NCBI GenBank assembly: GCA_937923405.1 | Contig: CALDUY010000028.1 | Coordinates: 1 to 64,000 of the forward strand | Direction of reading: 5' to 3' | Source: an uncultured Gemmataceae bacterium | Lineage (GTDB): Bacteria > Planctomycetota > Planctomycetia > Gemmatales > Gemmataceae | Length of the DNA stretch: 64,000 nucleotides | Shown: positions 25,025 to 34,751 of the stretch, in pieces | Position numbering within the stretch: the stretch's first letter is position 1 | Layout: each line of letters starts with the position of its first letter | Made by a program: the position numbers and the translations under genes | The notes under the pieces: generated by a model | Database searches by the model: none | Told to the model about the DNA's origin: nothing | Seen by the model: the letters and a program-made list of their open reading frames with translations, nothing else

Positions 25025-25483
25025 TCACGATCCGGGCAATCGAGTAAGTTCCATCAAGTAATCAAGCGGTCCGAGTTTGTCAAAGTCGGTAGGGCGGCTG
25101 TCATCGAGATTCGCCACGACAAAGACGATGATCAATTTGTTGCGGTCGGCTTTGTAAGTACCGACGAACTGTCGGGTTTTGCCATCTTGGCTGAACCAGG
25201 AGAACATCGGCGGCTTGGCCGTCGGGTCTACCTTCATGACATAAGTCGAGCCTTTGCGTTCGGCCTGGCCTGGGTCAGTGACGAAAAACGTACAGGTGTT
25301 GTTCTGAATACTAATGCGCATGTTGCGACCGAGGAGGCTGTCTTTATCGCCTCGGAGATACCGACTCAGCTGCCAAGAGCCGGCCAGAGCGGGCAAATCC
25401 AGCACCTTGTTCGGTTTCGGCACTGGGGCTGGGGCAAACCCGACCAGTCCCAGTGTGAGCAGTAGGACCAGAAAGTGACGCAT
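25025..25483 (-). CDS. Small exported TIGR03067-like protein
   Basis: The 152-aa protein has a signal peptide (LVLLLTLGLVGFAPAPVPKP) and a compact beta-rich domain resembling the Gemmata TIGR03067 family: LAGSWQLSRYLRGDK, NNTCTFFVTDP, FVGTYKADRNKLIIVF and a C-terminal ELTRL. The function is unknown. The protein at 41988-42428 has the same layout (signal ending in FAPVP, a DLP(A/R) segment, a closing catalogue of short strands) and may be a distant paralogue. The frame opens to 25621; ATG at 25483 places the signal peptide at the N-terminus. Confidence 0.78.
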   Translation of the reverse strand: MRHFLVLLLTLGLVGFAPAPVPKPNKVLDLPALAGSWQLSRYLRGDKDSLLGRNMRISIQNNTCTFFVTDPGQAERKGSTYVMKVDPTAKPPMFSWFSQDGKTRQFVGTYKADRNKLIIVFVVANLDDSRPTDFDKLGPLDYLMELTRLPGS

Positions 25484-25639
25484 GGGTGATCCTTCGAGGC
25501 CTGGGAGAGAAGACTCTTTTTTGTTCTTACTCGATCGAAACAGTAAACGGAAGAGTAGGACCGGAGAATTTTTCGCGCACTGCAACTCTCTGGATTCAAA
25601 CAGGGGTTTTCGGCTCACCAAACCACGATCGTCATACTA

Positions 25640-28159
25640 CTACTGCTTGATTCCGGTGAGTTGTTCGTGCAGGCGAGCTAGAGCTTCGGCGGCGGTGCGA
25701 GCGTGATCCACTTCGCTGACTTGCTGTTGTGTCCAACTCCGCGCCAGCGGTGAGATTCGTGTCAGAGGCCGCACACGAATCGTCAAGCGCGGCAGCGTGG
25801 CACAGTACGCCTCGGCGGCAGCTGCGTCGCACAACTGTTCGCCAATCTCACGCAACGCTTGCCGAAGCAGCACGAACTCCTCGTCGTGCTGGCGCACCTG
25901 CTCGAATAGACGGCGTTCGGCCCAACGAGTTCCGCCCACCTTGCGCGGTTTGCCGTCCGCATGACGCAACAACATCAGTCCTGTCGTCGCCACCTGAACG
26001 AAGCGCGTTCGTAGACTCTCACTCTCGCGTAAAGCACCGTTCAACTCCTCGCGGAAGCGTTCGACCGCCAACAACTGCCGGAATCGCTCGGCGACGTTGG
26101 CCAGTGGCGTTCGCATCGTCAGCGCGAACCCTAAATCAGCGACTTCTACTTTGGCGAATATCTCCAATCGACGGACAGCGACCCGTGCCAACGCCTCATT
26201 AGCCGGTCGATTCAACGGCGTGTGCAGGTAATAACTGACATAGGATTCCGTTGCCACCTGTTCGACCAGCAATGTCGTCGCGTCGGGGATCTCGCTGATA
26301 CATTCCTGCTCCTGAAAGTAAGTACTCAGCAGTTCGATGGCGGGGTCGCCCAGTTCGTACTCACGCTGCAAGAGGTGCCGCAACGCCTGCGGCCCCTCGC
26401 GCAGAGCTTCGGCGGCTTGCTGACGCAAGAGAAACAGCCGTTCCGCCAGTTGCGAGGAGAGCGGCCAGCCACCACTGTTCCAGCGCGGCACACGCGGACG
26501 CCCGGGCACCTCCTCGACCAGGGCCGATCCCTCCTCGCGCGAGCGAAACTCCAGACAACGGCCATCGAGTAGAAACCGATCCCCGGGCAAAAGTCGTTCG
26601 GCGAACACTTCCTCGATTTCACCGATCTCTTTTATCGTTTCTCCATCTCGGAGTCGAACCGTCACGATCCGTTCACTCAGAATGGTGCCCAAGTTTCGCC
26701 GCATCAGCCGAGCCGTGCGAGCATTCGTGATCCGCCAACAGTCGCCATCCTCGCGCAGTCGGGCCGGCAGCCAGGCGTTGCCGCGCGAATCTAACCCACG
26801 CAGATAGGCAAAAACGGCGTCGAACTCGGCACGAGCCAACTCGGCAAACGGAGCGGCTCGACGCACCAACTCGAACACCTCCTCGGCCTCGATCGACCGG
26901 GCACAGGCCATGCCGACGATTTGTTGCGCCAACACGTCTAGCGGAGCGCGGGCGAGCGTCAACGGTTCGCACTGTCCGGCGCGGCCCGAGGCACAGGTGA
27001 CGACCGCTTCGAGCAGCTCGCTAGCATTGGCCGTCAGCAACAGCCCCCGCCGCAGGCCGCCCGGTTCGTGACCTGCGCGACCGATTCGCTGAAGTAGCCG
27101 CACCACGTCTCCGGGTGGATGTACTAATATCGCCAAATCGACGCTACCGATGTCGATGCCGAGTTCGAGGCTGGTGCTGGTCACGACGACACGCAACAGA
27201 CCACGCTTGAACCGGGACTCGACTTGCTCACGACGACGAGCGGCCAGGGCGGAATGATGAACAGCGATCAGCGCGTCCCACTGGGGCAGTCGCCGACGCA
27301 GCGCCCAGGCTAGCCGTTCGGTCAACGCCCGAGTGTTGGTGAAGATTAATACGGCGCGATGTCGGGGTAGCTCGATGGCCAGCCGCTCAACCAACGCAGT
27401 CAGGAATCGCTCATCCTCAGGCAGTGGTTCCACGCTGATCTCAGGAGACGAACTGTCTCCCGCGCAAGCAATGGTGCAGGGCCGCTCCACGCCGACGAGC
27501 CAGCGTGCCACCACCTCCAGCGGAGTGGCCGTTGCCGAAAGGCCCAGGCGACGAACACCGCGAGGCAACCGTTCCAGACAGACGGCGAGATCCGCTCCGC
27601 GTTTGTTCCCTGCCAAGGCATGCACCTCATCGACGACCACATGGCGAAGTCCAGCGAACAACTCGGCTATGGTCGGTTGACTCAAGAGCAAGGCCAGGCT
27701 CTCTGGCGTGGTCAACAGCACCTCCGGTGGCGCGTCGCGTAGCCGACGTCGTTCCGGGGGAGTGGTGTCCCCGGTGCGAATTTGCACCTGTGGAGGTCGC
27801 AAATCGGCGGGCAGGTAGTGGCTCAGGTCTTCAAACTGATCCTCCAGGTTTCGGGCCGCATCGTTGACCAGCGCCTTCAGCGGAGCGAGATATAGCAGGC
27901 GAATTGCGGAACCTTCCTCCTCGGCGGGAACGAACAGTTCGTCGAACAAAGGCAAGAGAGCGGCAAGGGTTTTGCCCGTCCCAGTGGGGGCACTGATGAG
28001 GACATGCTCGCCGGCGCGCACCGCTGGCCAAGCCAATCGCTGCACCTCGGTTGGCTGGCCGTAGCGTTCGCGAAACCAGCCGGCTACTCCGCCGGACAGA
28101 CAGGACAACGCCTCCCGCGCGGTCCCCGGAGCGGTCAGAAATCGAAATGTCGCCGACAT
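25640..28159 (-). CDS. Lhr-like DEAD/DEAH-box helicase
   Basis: The 839-aa protein is a superfamily-2 helicase of the Lhr-core type: Q-motif region QPTEVQRLAWP, Walker A GTGKT (residues 60-64), DEVH box in VVDEVHALAG, SATATP motif III, and HPPGDVVRLLQRIGRAGHEPGG as motif VI. The C-terminal half matches the Lhr winged-helix and beta-barrel region. Lhr-core enzymes translocate on single-stranded DNA and unwind RNA:DNA hybrids. The size fits the core without the long C-terminal domain of E. coli Lhr. No partner nuclease or metallophosphatase is adjacent. It is divergent from the next gene by 71 bp. Confidence 0.9.
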   Translation of the reverse strand: MSATFRFLTAPGTAREALSCLSGGVAGWFRERYGQPTEVQRLAWPAVRAGEHVLISAPTGTGKTLAALLPLFDELFVPAEEEGSAIRLLYLAPLKALVNDAARNLEDQFEDLSHYLPADLRPPQVQIRTGDTTPPERRRLRDAPPEVLLTTPESLALLLSQPTIAELFAGLRHVVVDEVHALAGNKRGADLAVCLERLPRGVRRLGLSATATPLEVVARWLVGVERPCTIACAGDSSSPEISVEPLPEDERFLTALVERLAIELPRHRAVLIFTNTRALTERLAWALRRRLPQWDALIAVHHSALAARRREQVESRFKRGLLRVVVTSTSLELGIDIGSVDLAILVHPPGDVVRLLQRIGRAGHEPGGLRRGLLLTANASELLEAVVTCASGRAGQCEPLTLARAPLDVLAQQIVGMACARSIEAEEVFELVRRAAPFAELARAEFDAVFAYLRGLDSRGNAWLPARLREDGDCWRITNARTARLMRRNLGTILSERIVTVRLRDGETIKEIGEIEEVFAERLLPGDRFLLDGRCLEFRSREEGSALVEEVPGRPRVPRWNSGGWPLSSQLAERLFLLRQQAAEALREGPQALRHLLQREYELGDPAIELLSTYFQEQECISEIPDATTLLVEQVATESYVSYYLHTPLNRPANEALARVAVRRLEIFAKVEVADLGFALTMRTPLANVAERFRQLLAVERFREELNGALRESESLRTRFVQVATTGLMLLRHADGKPRKVGGTRWAERRLFEQVRQHDEEFVLLRQALREIGEQLCDAAAAEAYCATLPRLTIRVRPLTRISPLARSWTQQQVSEVDHARTAAEALARLHEQLTGIKQ

Positions 28160-28230
28160 GCCTGCATTCTATGAGCTAACCTGCTATGCTGAGACAAAGC
28201 AGTTCGATCCTGTGTGGAGGGTCATCGGCC

Positions 28231-29778
28231 ATGTCCGCGGGCTTCCCCTGTCCCAATCCGTCGTGTCTGCATGTCTTTGCTCCGGATGCGGTGAGCGGAG
28301 CCGCTACCATCGTTTGTCCGCGCTGTGGCAACAGCTATCGCTTCCGCAGCAGCAGTCCGAAATCCGATGCGGCCCAGCGTGTGGCTCCGCCGCCTCCGCC
28401 GAAAGTCGTTCCGCCGCCTCCACCGAAAGTCGTTCCGCCGCCCGTACCTCCGTCAGTCGCCGTCACTCCTGCCGTCCTTCCCCCTTCCATTGAGGAAGGC
28501 GAACTGGCGTTCCCCACGCAGCCGGCCCTTGTCGTTTCTCCGCGTCGGCGTCGCCAGCCGAAGAGTTGGGGTTGGCTCCGCGCCTTGCTGGTGTTGTTGG
28601 TCGTGGCCGGCTCCGCGGTTGGCGTGTTGTACTACTTCCGTCACGAACTGAACGAGTTGCTCTACGCCGATTCCGCACAACGCCAACTCTTTCAAACCAA
28701 GGGCAACTTCTCGTTCACGCCAGCTCCGGGCTGGAAGCGCGATCAAGCGTTAATCGACAAGTCTCGGGCGAATCTGGCGATGAGCCTGGCCAAGCCGCGT
28801 AGCCACATGATGTTGTTCTATCTGGATCATCCGACTCGCGAGTTCAGCGACGCTCAGCTGCTCGATCGCTCCCTGCGTCATCTGCAGAACTATTTCCTAC
28901 AAATAGAGTATGAAGATCCTTTTCAGGGGGAAAAGAACGGGCGAACCGACACGCTGGGCGGTGAACCGGCCATCGTCTATCCCTTTTCGGCCATCGAAGC
29001 CGACGAGGTGCCGATGCGTGGGTTGGCCTACATTCTGACGCGGCGCGGTTACACCTATTGGCTGTACTGCTGGGGACCGGAGGATTACTTCGACGATCTC
29101 AGCGAAAGCTGGAGCCAGCTTCGCCAGGGATTTCAACTATTCAACGATCGCGAAGGCTGGAAGCCGCCGCCCCGCGAGATGGAGACCGGCGTCGGCACGG
29201 CGCTGGCCTATCAACTGCGCTATGCCAAGGATATCTGGCGCACCGAGGGATCGCCCCTGGAGGCCGACGAAAAGTGCGATTTCTTTCTGCGAGGCTACGA
29301 GGCGATCGAAGATCAGCAAACCGGGCAAAAGAAGGTGACCGATCTCGCGGGCCTGTCTGCCGAGTTCATGGTGCTAGCTCTGCCCCGAGCCGCCGATCTG
29401 AAGACGGCCACGACGACGGCGTTTGAGTACGTCAAGAAGCGACTGGCCGAAACGAACCCCAGCGTCAAGCTAGAAAAGCTACCGCCGCGCTCCAGCAAAC
29501 CTGGTCCCGAGGTTGGACTATTTCGCGGTCAGGTCGATCGTTATCGAGTGGAGCTGGGTTCCAGCAACGAACGCTACCTGCTGCTGGCGGTGGTCAATCG
29601 CAGTGATGGCTTGCTGGCCATCGTTTGTGAAAGCCGTTGGGATCGTCGCGACTACTGGGAGCTGGAGTTCAGGGCGATTGTGGACTCGCTGCGACCGGCC
29701 GCAAAGTCGGAAACCCCGCCGACCCCGAAGGAACCTCCTCCGGAGAAGCTCCCCGAGGAGAAACCGGAGAATTCGTAG
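28231..29778 (+). CDS. Zinc-ribbon membrane protein of unknown function
   Basis: The 515-aa protein begins with a zinc-ribbon-like pair (CPNPSC...CPRCG), followed by a proline-rich linker containing two copies of PPPPPKVV, one transmembrane helix (ALLVLLVVAGSAVGVLYYF, about residues 128-146) and a 370-residue external domain. That domain alternates strands and helices (e.g. NFSFTPAPGWKRD) and ends in a Pro/Glu tail. The N-terminus recalls MJ0042-type zinc-finger domains of bacterial membrane proteins. ATG at 28231 has GTGGAGG 10 nt upstream. Its 3' end overlaps the next gene on the opposite strand by 110 bp. Confidence 0.8.
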   Translation: MSAGFPCPNPSCLHVFAPDAVSGAATIVCPRCGNSYRFRSSSPKSDAAQRVAPPPPPKVVPPPPPKVVPPPVPPSVAVTPAVLPPSIEEGELAFPTQPALVVSPRRRRQPKSWGWLRALLVLLVVAGSAVGVLYYFRHELNELLYADSAQRQLFQTKGNFSFTPAPGWKRDQALIDKSRANLAMSLAKPRSHMMLFYLDHPTREFSDAQLLDRSLRHLQNYFLQIEYEDPFQGEKNGRTDTLGGEPAIVYPFSAIEADEVPMRGLAYILTRRGYTYWLYCWGPEDYFDDLSESWSQLRQGFQLFNDREGWKPPPREMETGVGTALAYQLRYAKDIWRTEGSPLEADEKCDFFLRGYEAIEDQQTGQKKVTDLAGLSAEFMVLALPRAADLKTATTTAFEYVKKRLAETNPSVKLEKLPPRSSKPGPEVGLFRGQVDRYRVELGSSNERYLLLAVVNRSDGLLAIVCESRWDRRDYWELEFRAIVDSLRPAAKSETPPTPKEPPPEKLPEEKPENS

Positions 29779-30286
29779 CCGGGGTGGGCGAAGGCAAAGG
29801 AGCCGCTGACCCAGGAGCTGGCCTTGTCGGAGCCGCCGGTGCGGACCGCTGCTGACCCAACGGAGCCTCAGTGCCCGGCGGCGTCTGGATCGACTTGCCG
29901 CGCTGTCGCAGTTGCTCCGCCCTGGCACGCACATCGTCCGGCCGCACCATTTCTACGGGTTGCATCTGGAAATGCAGACATTGCACATCTCGGAAGGTGT
30001 AACAGATCAGATTCTCCGTCACGAAATCGACTCCCGGCCATTGATACCACGGCGGAACCAACTCCGGCTCGACATCAAGCGGCGCGTAGCCATCCTTGAC
30101 CAGGCGAAAGCGATACTTGCCGTAGTAGATGAACGGCTCTTCGACGGGAGTCGGTCCAATCGGTTGACCGTCTCGATAAACCATCGCCCCGGGCGGATCC
30201 GAGGTGATCAGATACCGCCGCGTCACGCATCCCGTGGGTAGCACCGCGAGCATCGCCACCAGCATCAGCCAGCTACACCGCTTCAT
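29669..30286 (-). CDS. PEGA-domain lipoprotein
   Basis: The 205-aa protein has a lipoprotein signal (LMLVAMLAVLPTGC) and a PEGA-type domain at residues 22-70 (YLITSDPPGAMVYRDGQPIG, YYGKYRFRLVKDGY). A tryptophan-rich segment follows (PPWYQWPGVDF), then a Pro/Ser-rich low-complexity tail of about 70 residues. PEGA domains are surface carbohydrate/peptidoglycan-linked modules. The low-complexity tail is encoded antisense to the tail of the convergent membrane-protein gene, and both are compositionally biased, so one or both ends may have extended by stop-codon loss. Confidence 0.8.
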   Translation of the reverse strand: MKRCSWLMLVAMLAVLPTGCVTRRYLITSDPPGAMVYRDGQPIGPTPVEEPFIYYGKYRFRLVKDGYAPLDVEPELVPPWYQWPGVDFVTENLICYTFRDVQCLHFQMQPVEMVRPDDVRARAEQLRQRGKSIQTPPGTEAPLGQQRSAPAAPTRPAPGSAAPLPSPTPATNSPVSPRGASPEEVPSGSAGFPTLRPVAASPQSP

Positions 30287-30390
30287 GAGCCACCCCTTCT
30301 CTTCCTTCTAGCAAGGGCAGAAGCTATAGCCAGGCGATTCACTCCGATCAAGGGGAATTCAGCCGCGCGGAAGATCCTCTAGTTTGGCGG

Positions 30391-31611
30391 TCAATCCAGC
30401 TTGCCTAGTACGTCCAAGGTGCGTTGCATCTCGTCGTCAGTGTTGTAATGGACGATGCCCAGACGAAGCAGCCCGCCGCCCTGGCCTAGCCCCAGCGCCT
30501 CGACGAGTTCCAGCGCGTAGAAATTCCCCGACCAGGCGTAGATCTCGTGTTGAGCGAGAAACTCGGCAATCTCCTGGGCCGATCGACAAACATGAGTCAG
30601 TCCTAGCGTTGGCGTGCGCTGACTGAGTTGATTTTCTGCCGTAAGTCCCCAGACTCGCCAGGCCGGACGTTCACGCAAACCAACGAGCAAGCAGCGAAGT
30701 AAGCGAGTTTCATACTCTCTAATGGCGTGCATAGCCTGAACCAGGCGTTGGCGGCGTGTCGAGCCACGCCCCAGCGAAGCCAGATAGTCGATGGCCGCCA
30801 ACGTGCCGGCGATGCCCTCGTGATTCTGCGTGCCCGTCATCCACTTGCCCGGCAGCGCCTCGCTGGCAGGACGTACCTTGTAAGCCGGCAACTGCTCCAA
30901 GAGGGCACGACGTCCCCAGAGAATGCCAACATGCGGCCCGAAGAACTTGTACGCCGAACAGGCCAGAAAATCGCAGTCCCAGGCCTGCACGTCGATCACC
31001 GCATGCGGGGCGTAGTGGACGGCGTCGAGAAAGACCAGAGCGCCGGCGGCGTGGGCCAGCCGAGTCAGTCGAGCTACATCAGGCATCGTTCCCAGGGCGT
31101 TGCTCGCACAGGTCAACGCCAGGAGTCGAACAGGCCCGGTCAGATGCCGTTGCAAGACCTCTTCATTCAGCGTCCCCTCGGGGGTGATCGGCACAACGCG
31201 CACTTCCACGCCGACATCTTCGGCGGCTAGCATCCACGGACGGATGTTGGCGTCATGGTCGAGTTGAGTCACGACAATCGCCTCGCCGCGCTTCCACTGC
31301 TTGGCCAACGAGCGACTGATCTGAAATGTCAGCGAGGTCATGTTCAGTCCGAAGATCACCTCGTCCGGCGAGGGAGCGTGCAGCAGATCGGCTACCGCGG
31401 CGTGGGCATAGTTCAGCATCTCGTCTGAGGATCGACTGGTGCGAAATGCGCCGCCGTGGTTGGCGTTGCATCCCCTCAGGTAGTTGCTGATGGCCTCGAT
31501 GACCGCCTGAGGCACCTGCGTGCCACCGGGGCCGTCGAGGTACACTGGAGCGAGGCCGTCGCGTGGCCGCAGTGCTGGAAACTGAGCGCGAATCTCGGCA
31601 AGGTTCAGCAT
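30391..31611 (-). CDS. Cysteine desulfurase-like class-V aminotransferase
   Basis: The 406-aa PLP enzyme resembles the TIGR01976 cysteine desulfurase-like group: YLDGPGGTQVPQAVIEA, NANHGGAFRTS, LDHDANIRPW, FLDAVHYAPH (PLP-ring Asp) and the Schiff-base lysine in CSAYKFFGPHVG. No NifU/IscU-type scaffold is nearby, and the catalytic-Cys loop of IscS is not evident, so sulfur mobilisation is not certain. ATG at 31611 starts 11 bp after the stop of the TPR gene upstream; the frame extends into that gene to 31677. It is probably the last gene of the CRTAC1/TPR series. Confidence 0.85.
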   Translation of the reverse strand: MLNLAEIRAQFPALRPRDGLAPVYLDGPGGTQVPQAVIEAISNYLRGCNANHGGAFRTSRSSDEMLNYAHAAVADLLHAPSPDEVIFGLNMTSLTFQISRSLAKQWKRGEAIVVTQLDHDANIRPWMLAAEDVGVEVRVVPITPEGTLNEEVLQRHLTGPVRLLALTCASNALGTMPDVARLTRLAHAAGALVFLDAVHYAPHAVIDVQAWDCDFLACSAYKFFGPHVGILWGRRALLEQLPAYKVRPASEALPGKWMTGTQNHEGIAGTLAAIDYLASLGRGSTRRQRLVQAMHAIREYETRLLRCLLVGLRERPAWRVWGLTAENQLSQRTPTLGLTHVCRSAQEIAEFLAQHEIYAWSGNFYALELVEALGLGQGGGLLRLGIVHYNTDDEMQRTLDVLGKLD

Positions 31612-31621
31612 GGCTATCTCG

Positions 31622-32911
31622 TCAACGGGATCGGGCACGGTGGTACTCCGCTTGAGTCGTATTGCCCTGCGATTCATAGTATTCCGCCAGCGCCTGATGC
31701 GTCGGCTTGTGGTTGGGAGCTAGCTCGAGTGCTCCTGCCAGCCAACGTAGCCCTTCCTGAATCTGGCCATTGCGCAGACAGATACGCCCAGCCTGCAACC
31801 GTGGCGTCGGATCGGATGGCGACTTGACCATCGCCTGAAACGCCTTCTCCAGCTCCTGCATGTCCGCCTGAATCTGCTTGAAACGCTCCTGGTGCTGACG
31901 TGCTTGCTCGGTTCGATTGAGCAACCCCAGACAGACCGCTAACTCCAAGTGGATTTCGTGATCGTTGGGGTTTAGCTCCAAAGCTCGTTGCAACAAGCGT
32001 TCGGCTTCCTCGGGCCGTTTTTGCCGCAGAGCAAACCGCCCACATTCTAGCAGGGCTTCGCTGTTGTCGCTGTGTTCTCTTTCGAGTTTCTCCACGAGCG
32101 ATTCTGCTTCCGCCAATCGATCCAGCGTGACCAGTGACCGAATCAAGCCCAACAGTGGCGCGAAATCCTTCGGCTTCAGTCGCAACGCGGCTTGATACTG
32201 CTCGATCGCTTCGTCATAGCGATGGGTGCGGAACAGTAGGTCGGCCAGAAACAGCCGGGCGCGTTCATTGCGTGGGAAGTCGTCGACTAATTGGCGAGCG
32301 ATGTTGAAGGCTTGTTCGCGACGTCGCAGCGTTTCGTTCGTCTGAGCACTGAGCAGTCGTCCGATCGGATTCTTGGGAAACCGATCAAGGAGTTGTTTGA
32401 TCCAAAAAGTGGCTTCATCTAGCCGATAGACGCTGATGCACCCCTGAGCCAAGGCTTCGAGAATCTGTTCACTGTCGGGGTGACGCACTTCCAAAAAGTC
32501 GAGAAAGGTGGGCACAAACTCCTTGACTTTGCCCCGCTGAACTTGAAGCAAGCTGGATTGAAGCGCTGCTGCTGGCGTGGGCGTCTCCATCTGCTCGCGA
32601 TACACATTGAGGTACTCTTCCGCGCGATTGAGCAACCCTTCGCGGCGCGCTGCCTGAACCGCCAACAGCAACAGCTCCGGATCACCCGGTCGTAGGCGAA
32701 GACAGGTATCGAGCTGGGCCAACGCTGTCGGAAAATCGTACTCACTCAAGGCGAGGCGAGCCGCGCTCCGCGCTTGGCGAAAGCGATACTCGCGCCAGCC
32801 ATACCCCCCCGTAACGATCAGCAGTACGACCATCAATAAGGTCAGTACTGCTCGACCGGGAGTGCGAACCAGAGCAAACAGCCAGCCGCGCAGGTGGAAA
32901 GTCAACGTCAT
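31622..32911 (-). CDS. Membrane-anchored TPR protein (third paralogue)
   Basis: The 429-aa protein has one N-terminal membrane helix (AVLTLLMVVLLIVTGGYG, residues 21-38) and tetratricopeptide repeats through the rest. It is a paralogue of the genes at 32912 and 35931. All three end with a similar module of the form R..AG..CL..G...EG.RWL...L.L.P.H..TH.ALAEY. The ATG abuts the stop of the upstream paralogue (TAAATG), which implies coupling. TPRs mediate protein contacts, and an extracytoplasmic scaffold is inferred. Confidence 0.85.
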   Translation of the reverse strand: MTLTFHLRGWLFALVRTPGRAVLTLLMVVLLIVTGGYGWREYRFRQARSAARLALSEYDFPTALAQLDTCLRLRPGDPELLLLAVQAARREGLLNRAEEYLNVYREQMETPTPAAALQSSLLQVQRGKVKEFVPTFLDFLEVRHPDSEQILEALAQGCISVYRLDEATFWIKQLLDRFPKNPIGRLLSAQTNETLRRREQAFNIARQLVDDFPRNERARLFLADLLFRTHRYDEAIEQYQAALRLKPKDFAPLLGLIRSLVTLDRLAEAESLVEKLEREHSDNSEALLECGRFALRQKRPEEAERLLQRALELNPNDHEIHLELAVCLGLLNRTEQARQHQERFKQIQADMQELEKAFQAMVKSPSDPTPRLQAGRICLRNGQIQEGLRWLAGALELAPNHKPTHQALAEYYESQGNTTQAEYHRARSR

Positions 32912-34177
32912 TTACGGTTTAGTAGTGGCTCGTCGGCGATGCTCTTCAGCACGAGGGTCACTGAGTTTCTGGAAATGCTCAGCCAAAACGGCGTGGGTCT
33001 CCCGATGCTCACCCGGCAATCGCAGCACTCCTAGCAACCAACGAACCCCTTCGTCACTTCGTCCTATCTTTAGGCAGAGGACGCCGGCCTCATGGCGAAG
33101 GTTCGGATCCTCGGGTGTGCGAGCAACGGCACGGATCAGCACATTGAGGCGTTCCAGATCTTTTCGCAATGCCTGTAAACGCGGCAACAATTGCTCCGCT
33201 TCGGCTTCTTTGCCCAGGGCACGCAGCGTCAGAGTGAGTTGATGCCAGGCCTCCGCATCATCGGGAGCAAGTTGAACGGCGCGGCGTAAGCAGCGTTCCC
33301 CGTCGCCCGCGTCGCCTAGGTCAAAAGCGGCCTTGCCCCGATGGAACCAGGCTCGAGCGAAGGACGGATCGCGGCGGAGCAACTGATCGAGTAGGGGAAT
33401 AGCCTCCTTGGGTTGTCCCTGTTCCAGACGACACTGAGCCAGGCCAAGTAGAGCCTCTTTGTCCTCGGGATTCTGCTCCAGTACAGCCTGAAAATACTCA
33501 ATCGCGGCAGCAGGTTGACGTCCGCGCAGCAACAGCAACCCCACAGCCAGACGAATTGCGGGATCGTTAGGAGCTAGCTGTTGAGCGCGGCGATACTGGG
33601 CGAGCGACTCATGGAAGTTACCAAGCCGCTCGTAGATACTGCCGCGCCAAAGATACGGCCAGGGATGGTTCGGTTGAACCGAGATCCACAGCTCACATGC
33701 TTTGACCACATCACGGAGCCGGTCCGACGCCAGATACCCACGAGCCAGCGCCTCCAGCACAATCGCTACATCGGGATGATCCGGAGGAATGGAGGCTCGT
33801 AGTTGGAGATGCACGTCGCCTAGGTCGCCTTGTTGGACGCGGAGCAACTGCCACTCCAGACGAGTCGAATCCGTGACCCCAGTGAGTTGTTGACAGCGAG
33901 TCAGTAGTTCCTCGGCCCGAGCATATTGCCCCAAGCGGCGTGCGGTTCGAGCTGCGAGGAACCACGCCTCCGCCTCGGTTGGGTTTTGTCCTAGATAGGC
34001 GTCCAAATATCGAGCAGCAGTATCCAGATCGTGCTGCTCCAAAGCAGCCTCGACCTTCTGCCACAGCGAACGAGTCTGCTTCCTCTGCCATCCTACATAG
34101 GCGGCGGAGACAACTGTTCCTACAAGTAGGATCCCCACAACGAAGTACCAGCGCCACCAGCGAGGTGTTCCAGACAT
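32912..34177 (-). CDS. Membrane-anchored TPR protein (second paralogue)
   Basis: The 421-aa protein has an N-terminal helix (WYFVVGILLVGTVVSAAYVG) and TPR units, including LYERLGNFHESLAQYRRAQ and ARAWFHRGKAAFDLGDAGDG. The frame opens from a GTG at 34255; ATG at 34177 is chosen because it matches the N-terminus length of its two paralogues, but neither start has a good Shine-Dalgarno. It is followed with no gap by the third paralogue. The lipoprotein gene at 34263 lies just upstream. Confidence 0.85.
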   Translation of the reverse strand: MSGTPRWWRWYFVVGILLVGTVVSAAYVGWQRKQTRSLWQKVEAALEQHDLDTAARYLDAYLGQNPTEAEAWFLAARTARRLGQYARAEELLTRCQQLTGVTDSTRLEWQLLRVQQGDLGDVHLQLRASIPPDHPDVAIVLEALARGYLASDRLRDVVKACELWISVQPNHPWPYLWRGSIYERLGNFHESLAQYRRAQQLAPNDPAIRLAVGLLLLRGRQPAAAIEYFQAVLEQNPEDKEALLGLAQCRLEQGQPKEAIPLLDQLLRRDPSFARAWFHRGKAAFDLGDAGDGERCLRRAVQLAPDDAEAWHQLTLTLRALGKEAEAEQLLPRLQALRKDLERLNVLIRAVARTPEDPNLRHEAGVLCLKIGRSDEGVRWLLGVLRLPGEHRETHAVLAEHFQKLSDPRAEEHRRRATTKP

Positions 34178-34262
34178 AGAAGCGGCTGGCTGATCCGCGA
34201 GTCGAGAAGCCGAGTCGGGGAGCGAGCCAGCCGAGGATGGAAGATACCAGGACACGGCCAGA

Positions 34263-34751
34263 TCACGGATCCAATTTGATGTCGTGGGTCTGTTCTCCTT
34301 TGACCACCGTGTAGGTCAAAGGGGTCTGCTCGATGAATCCGTACTTGTCCGGGATCGGTACGATATTTTTGGGAATGGATCCCATCGTAATCGATCTGCC
34401 GGAACCAGTCGGATCAACCGACTTGACTTCGTCGGCTCGTTTTTCCATGCCGACTTTCATGCGGGACACCCCGCCGGGCGGAACCTTGGGCACGGAGACC
34501 GTGACCTTCACCTCGCCCAGGGGAGCATCCATCATTTCGTAGCTGCCATCCTCTTTGATGGCTGCCATGCCGGTCATCCCGTTCGGTCCATGAAACATGA
34601 CATCGCCTGTGGTCAGGTTTTTGCCCGCGAAGGTGACCTTTCCACGAACGACCGCACGAGCCTTGTAATTGGGACCACAACCAATCACAACCAAAACAAA
34701 CCCTAACAACAGTAGGCCGCTCCAGGCCCGTAGGGAACAGCGGAAGAGAAT
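34263..34751 (-). CDS. Lipoprotein, carboxypeptidase-regulatory-like; probable ATT start
   Basis: The product is a small lipoprotein with lipobox VVIGC and a beta-sandwich-like domain (VVRGKVTFAGKNLTTGDVMFHG, GSYEMMDAPLGEVKVTVSVP) found in planctomycete transthyretin/CarboxypepD_reg-like lipoproteins. The only standard start is TTG at 34709, which leaves a signal peptide without basic residues and no Shine-Dalgarno. In the same frame, ATT at 34751 is preceded by AAGGAGGT at 5-nt spacing and gives a complete n-region (LFRCSLRAWSG). I therefore place the start there, giving 162 aa; the TTG remains the fallback. It follows the DUF1559 gene. Confidence 0.72.
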   Translation of the reverse strand: MLFRCSLRAWSGLLLLGFVLVVIGCGPNYKARAVVRGKVTFAGKNLTTGDVMFHGPNGMTGMAAIKEDGSYEMMDAPLGEVKVTVSVPKVPPGGVSRMKVGMEKRADEVKSVDPTGSGRSITMGSIPKNIVPIPDKYGFIEQTPLTYTVVKGEQTHDIKLDP

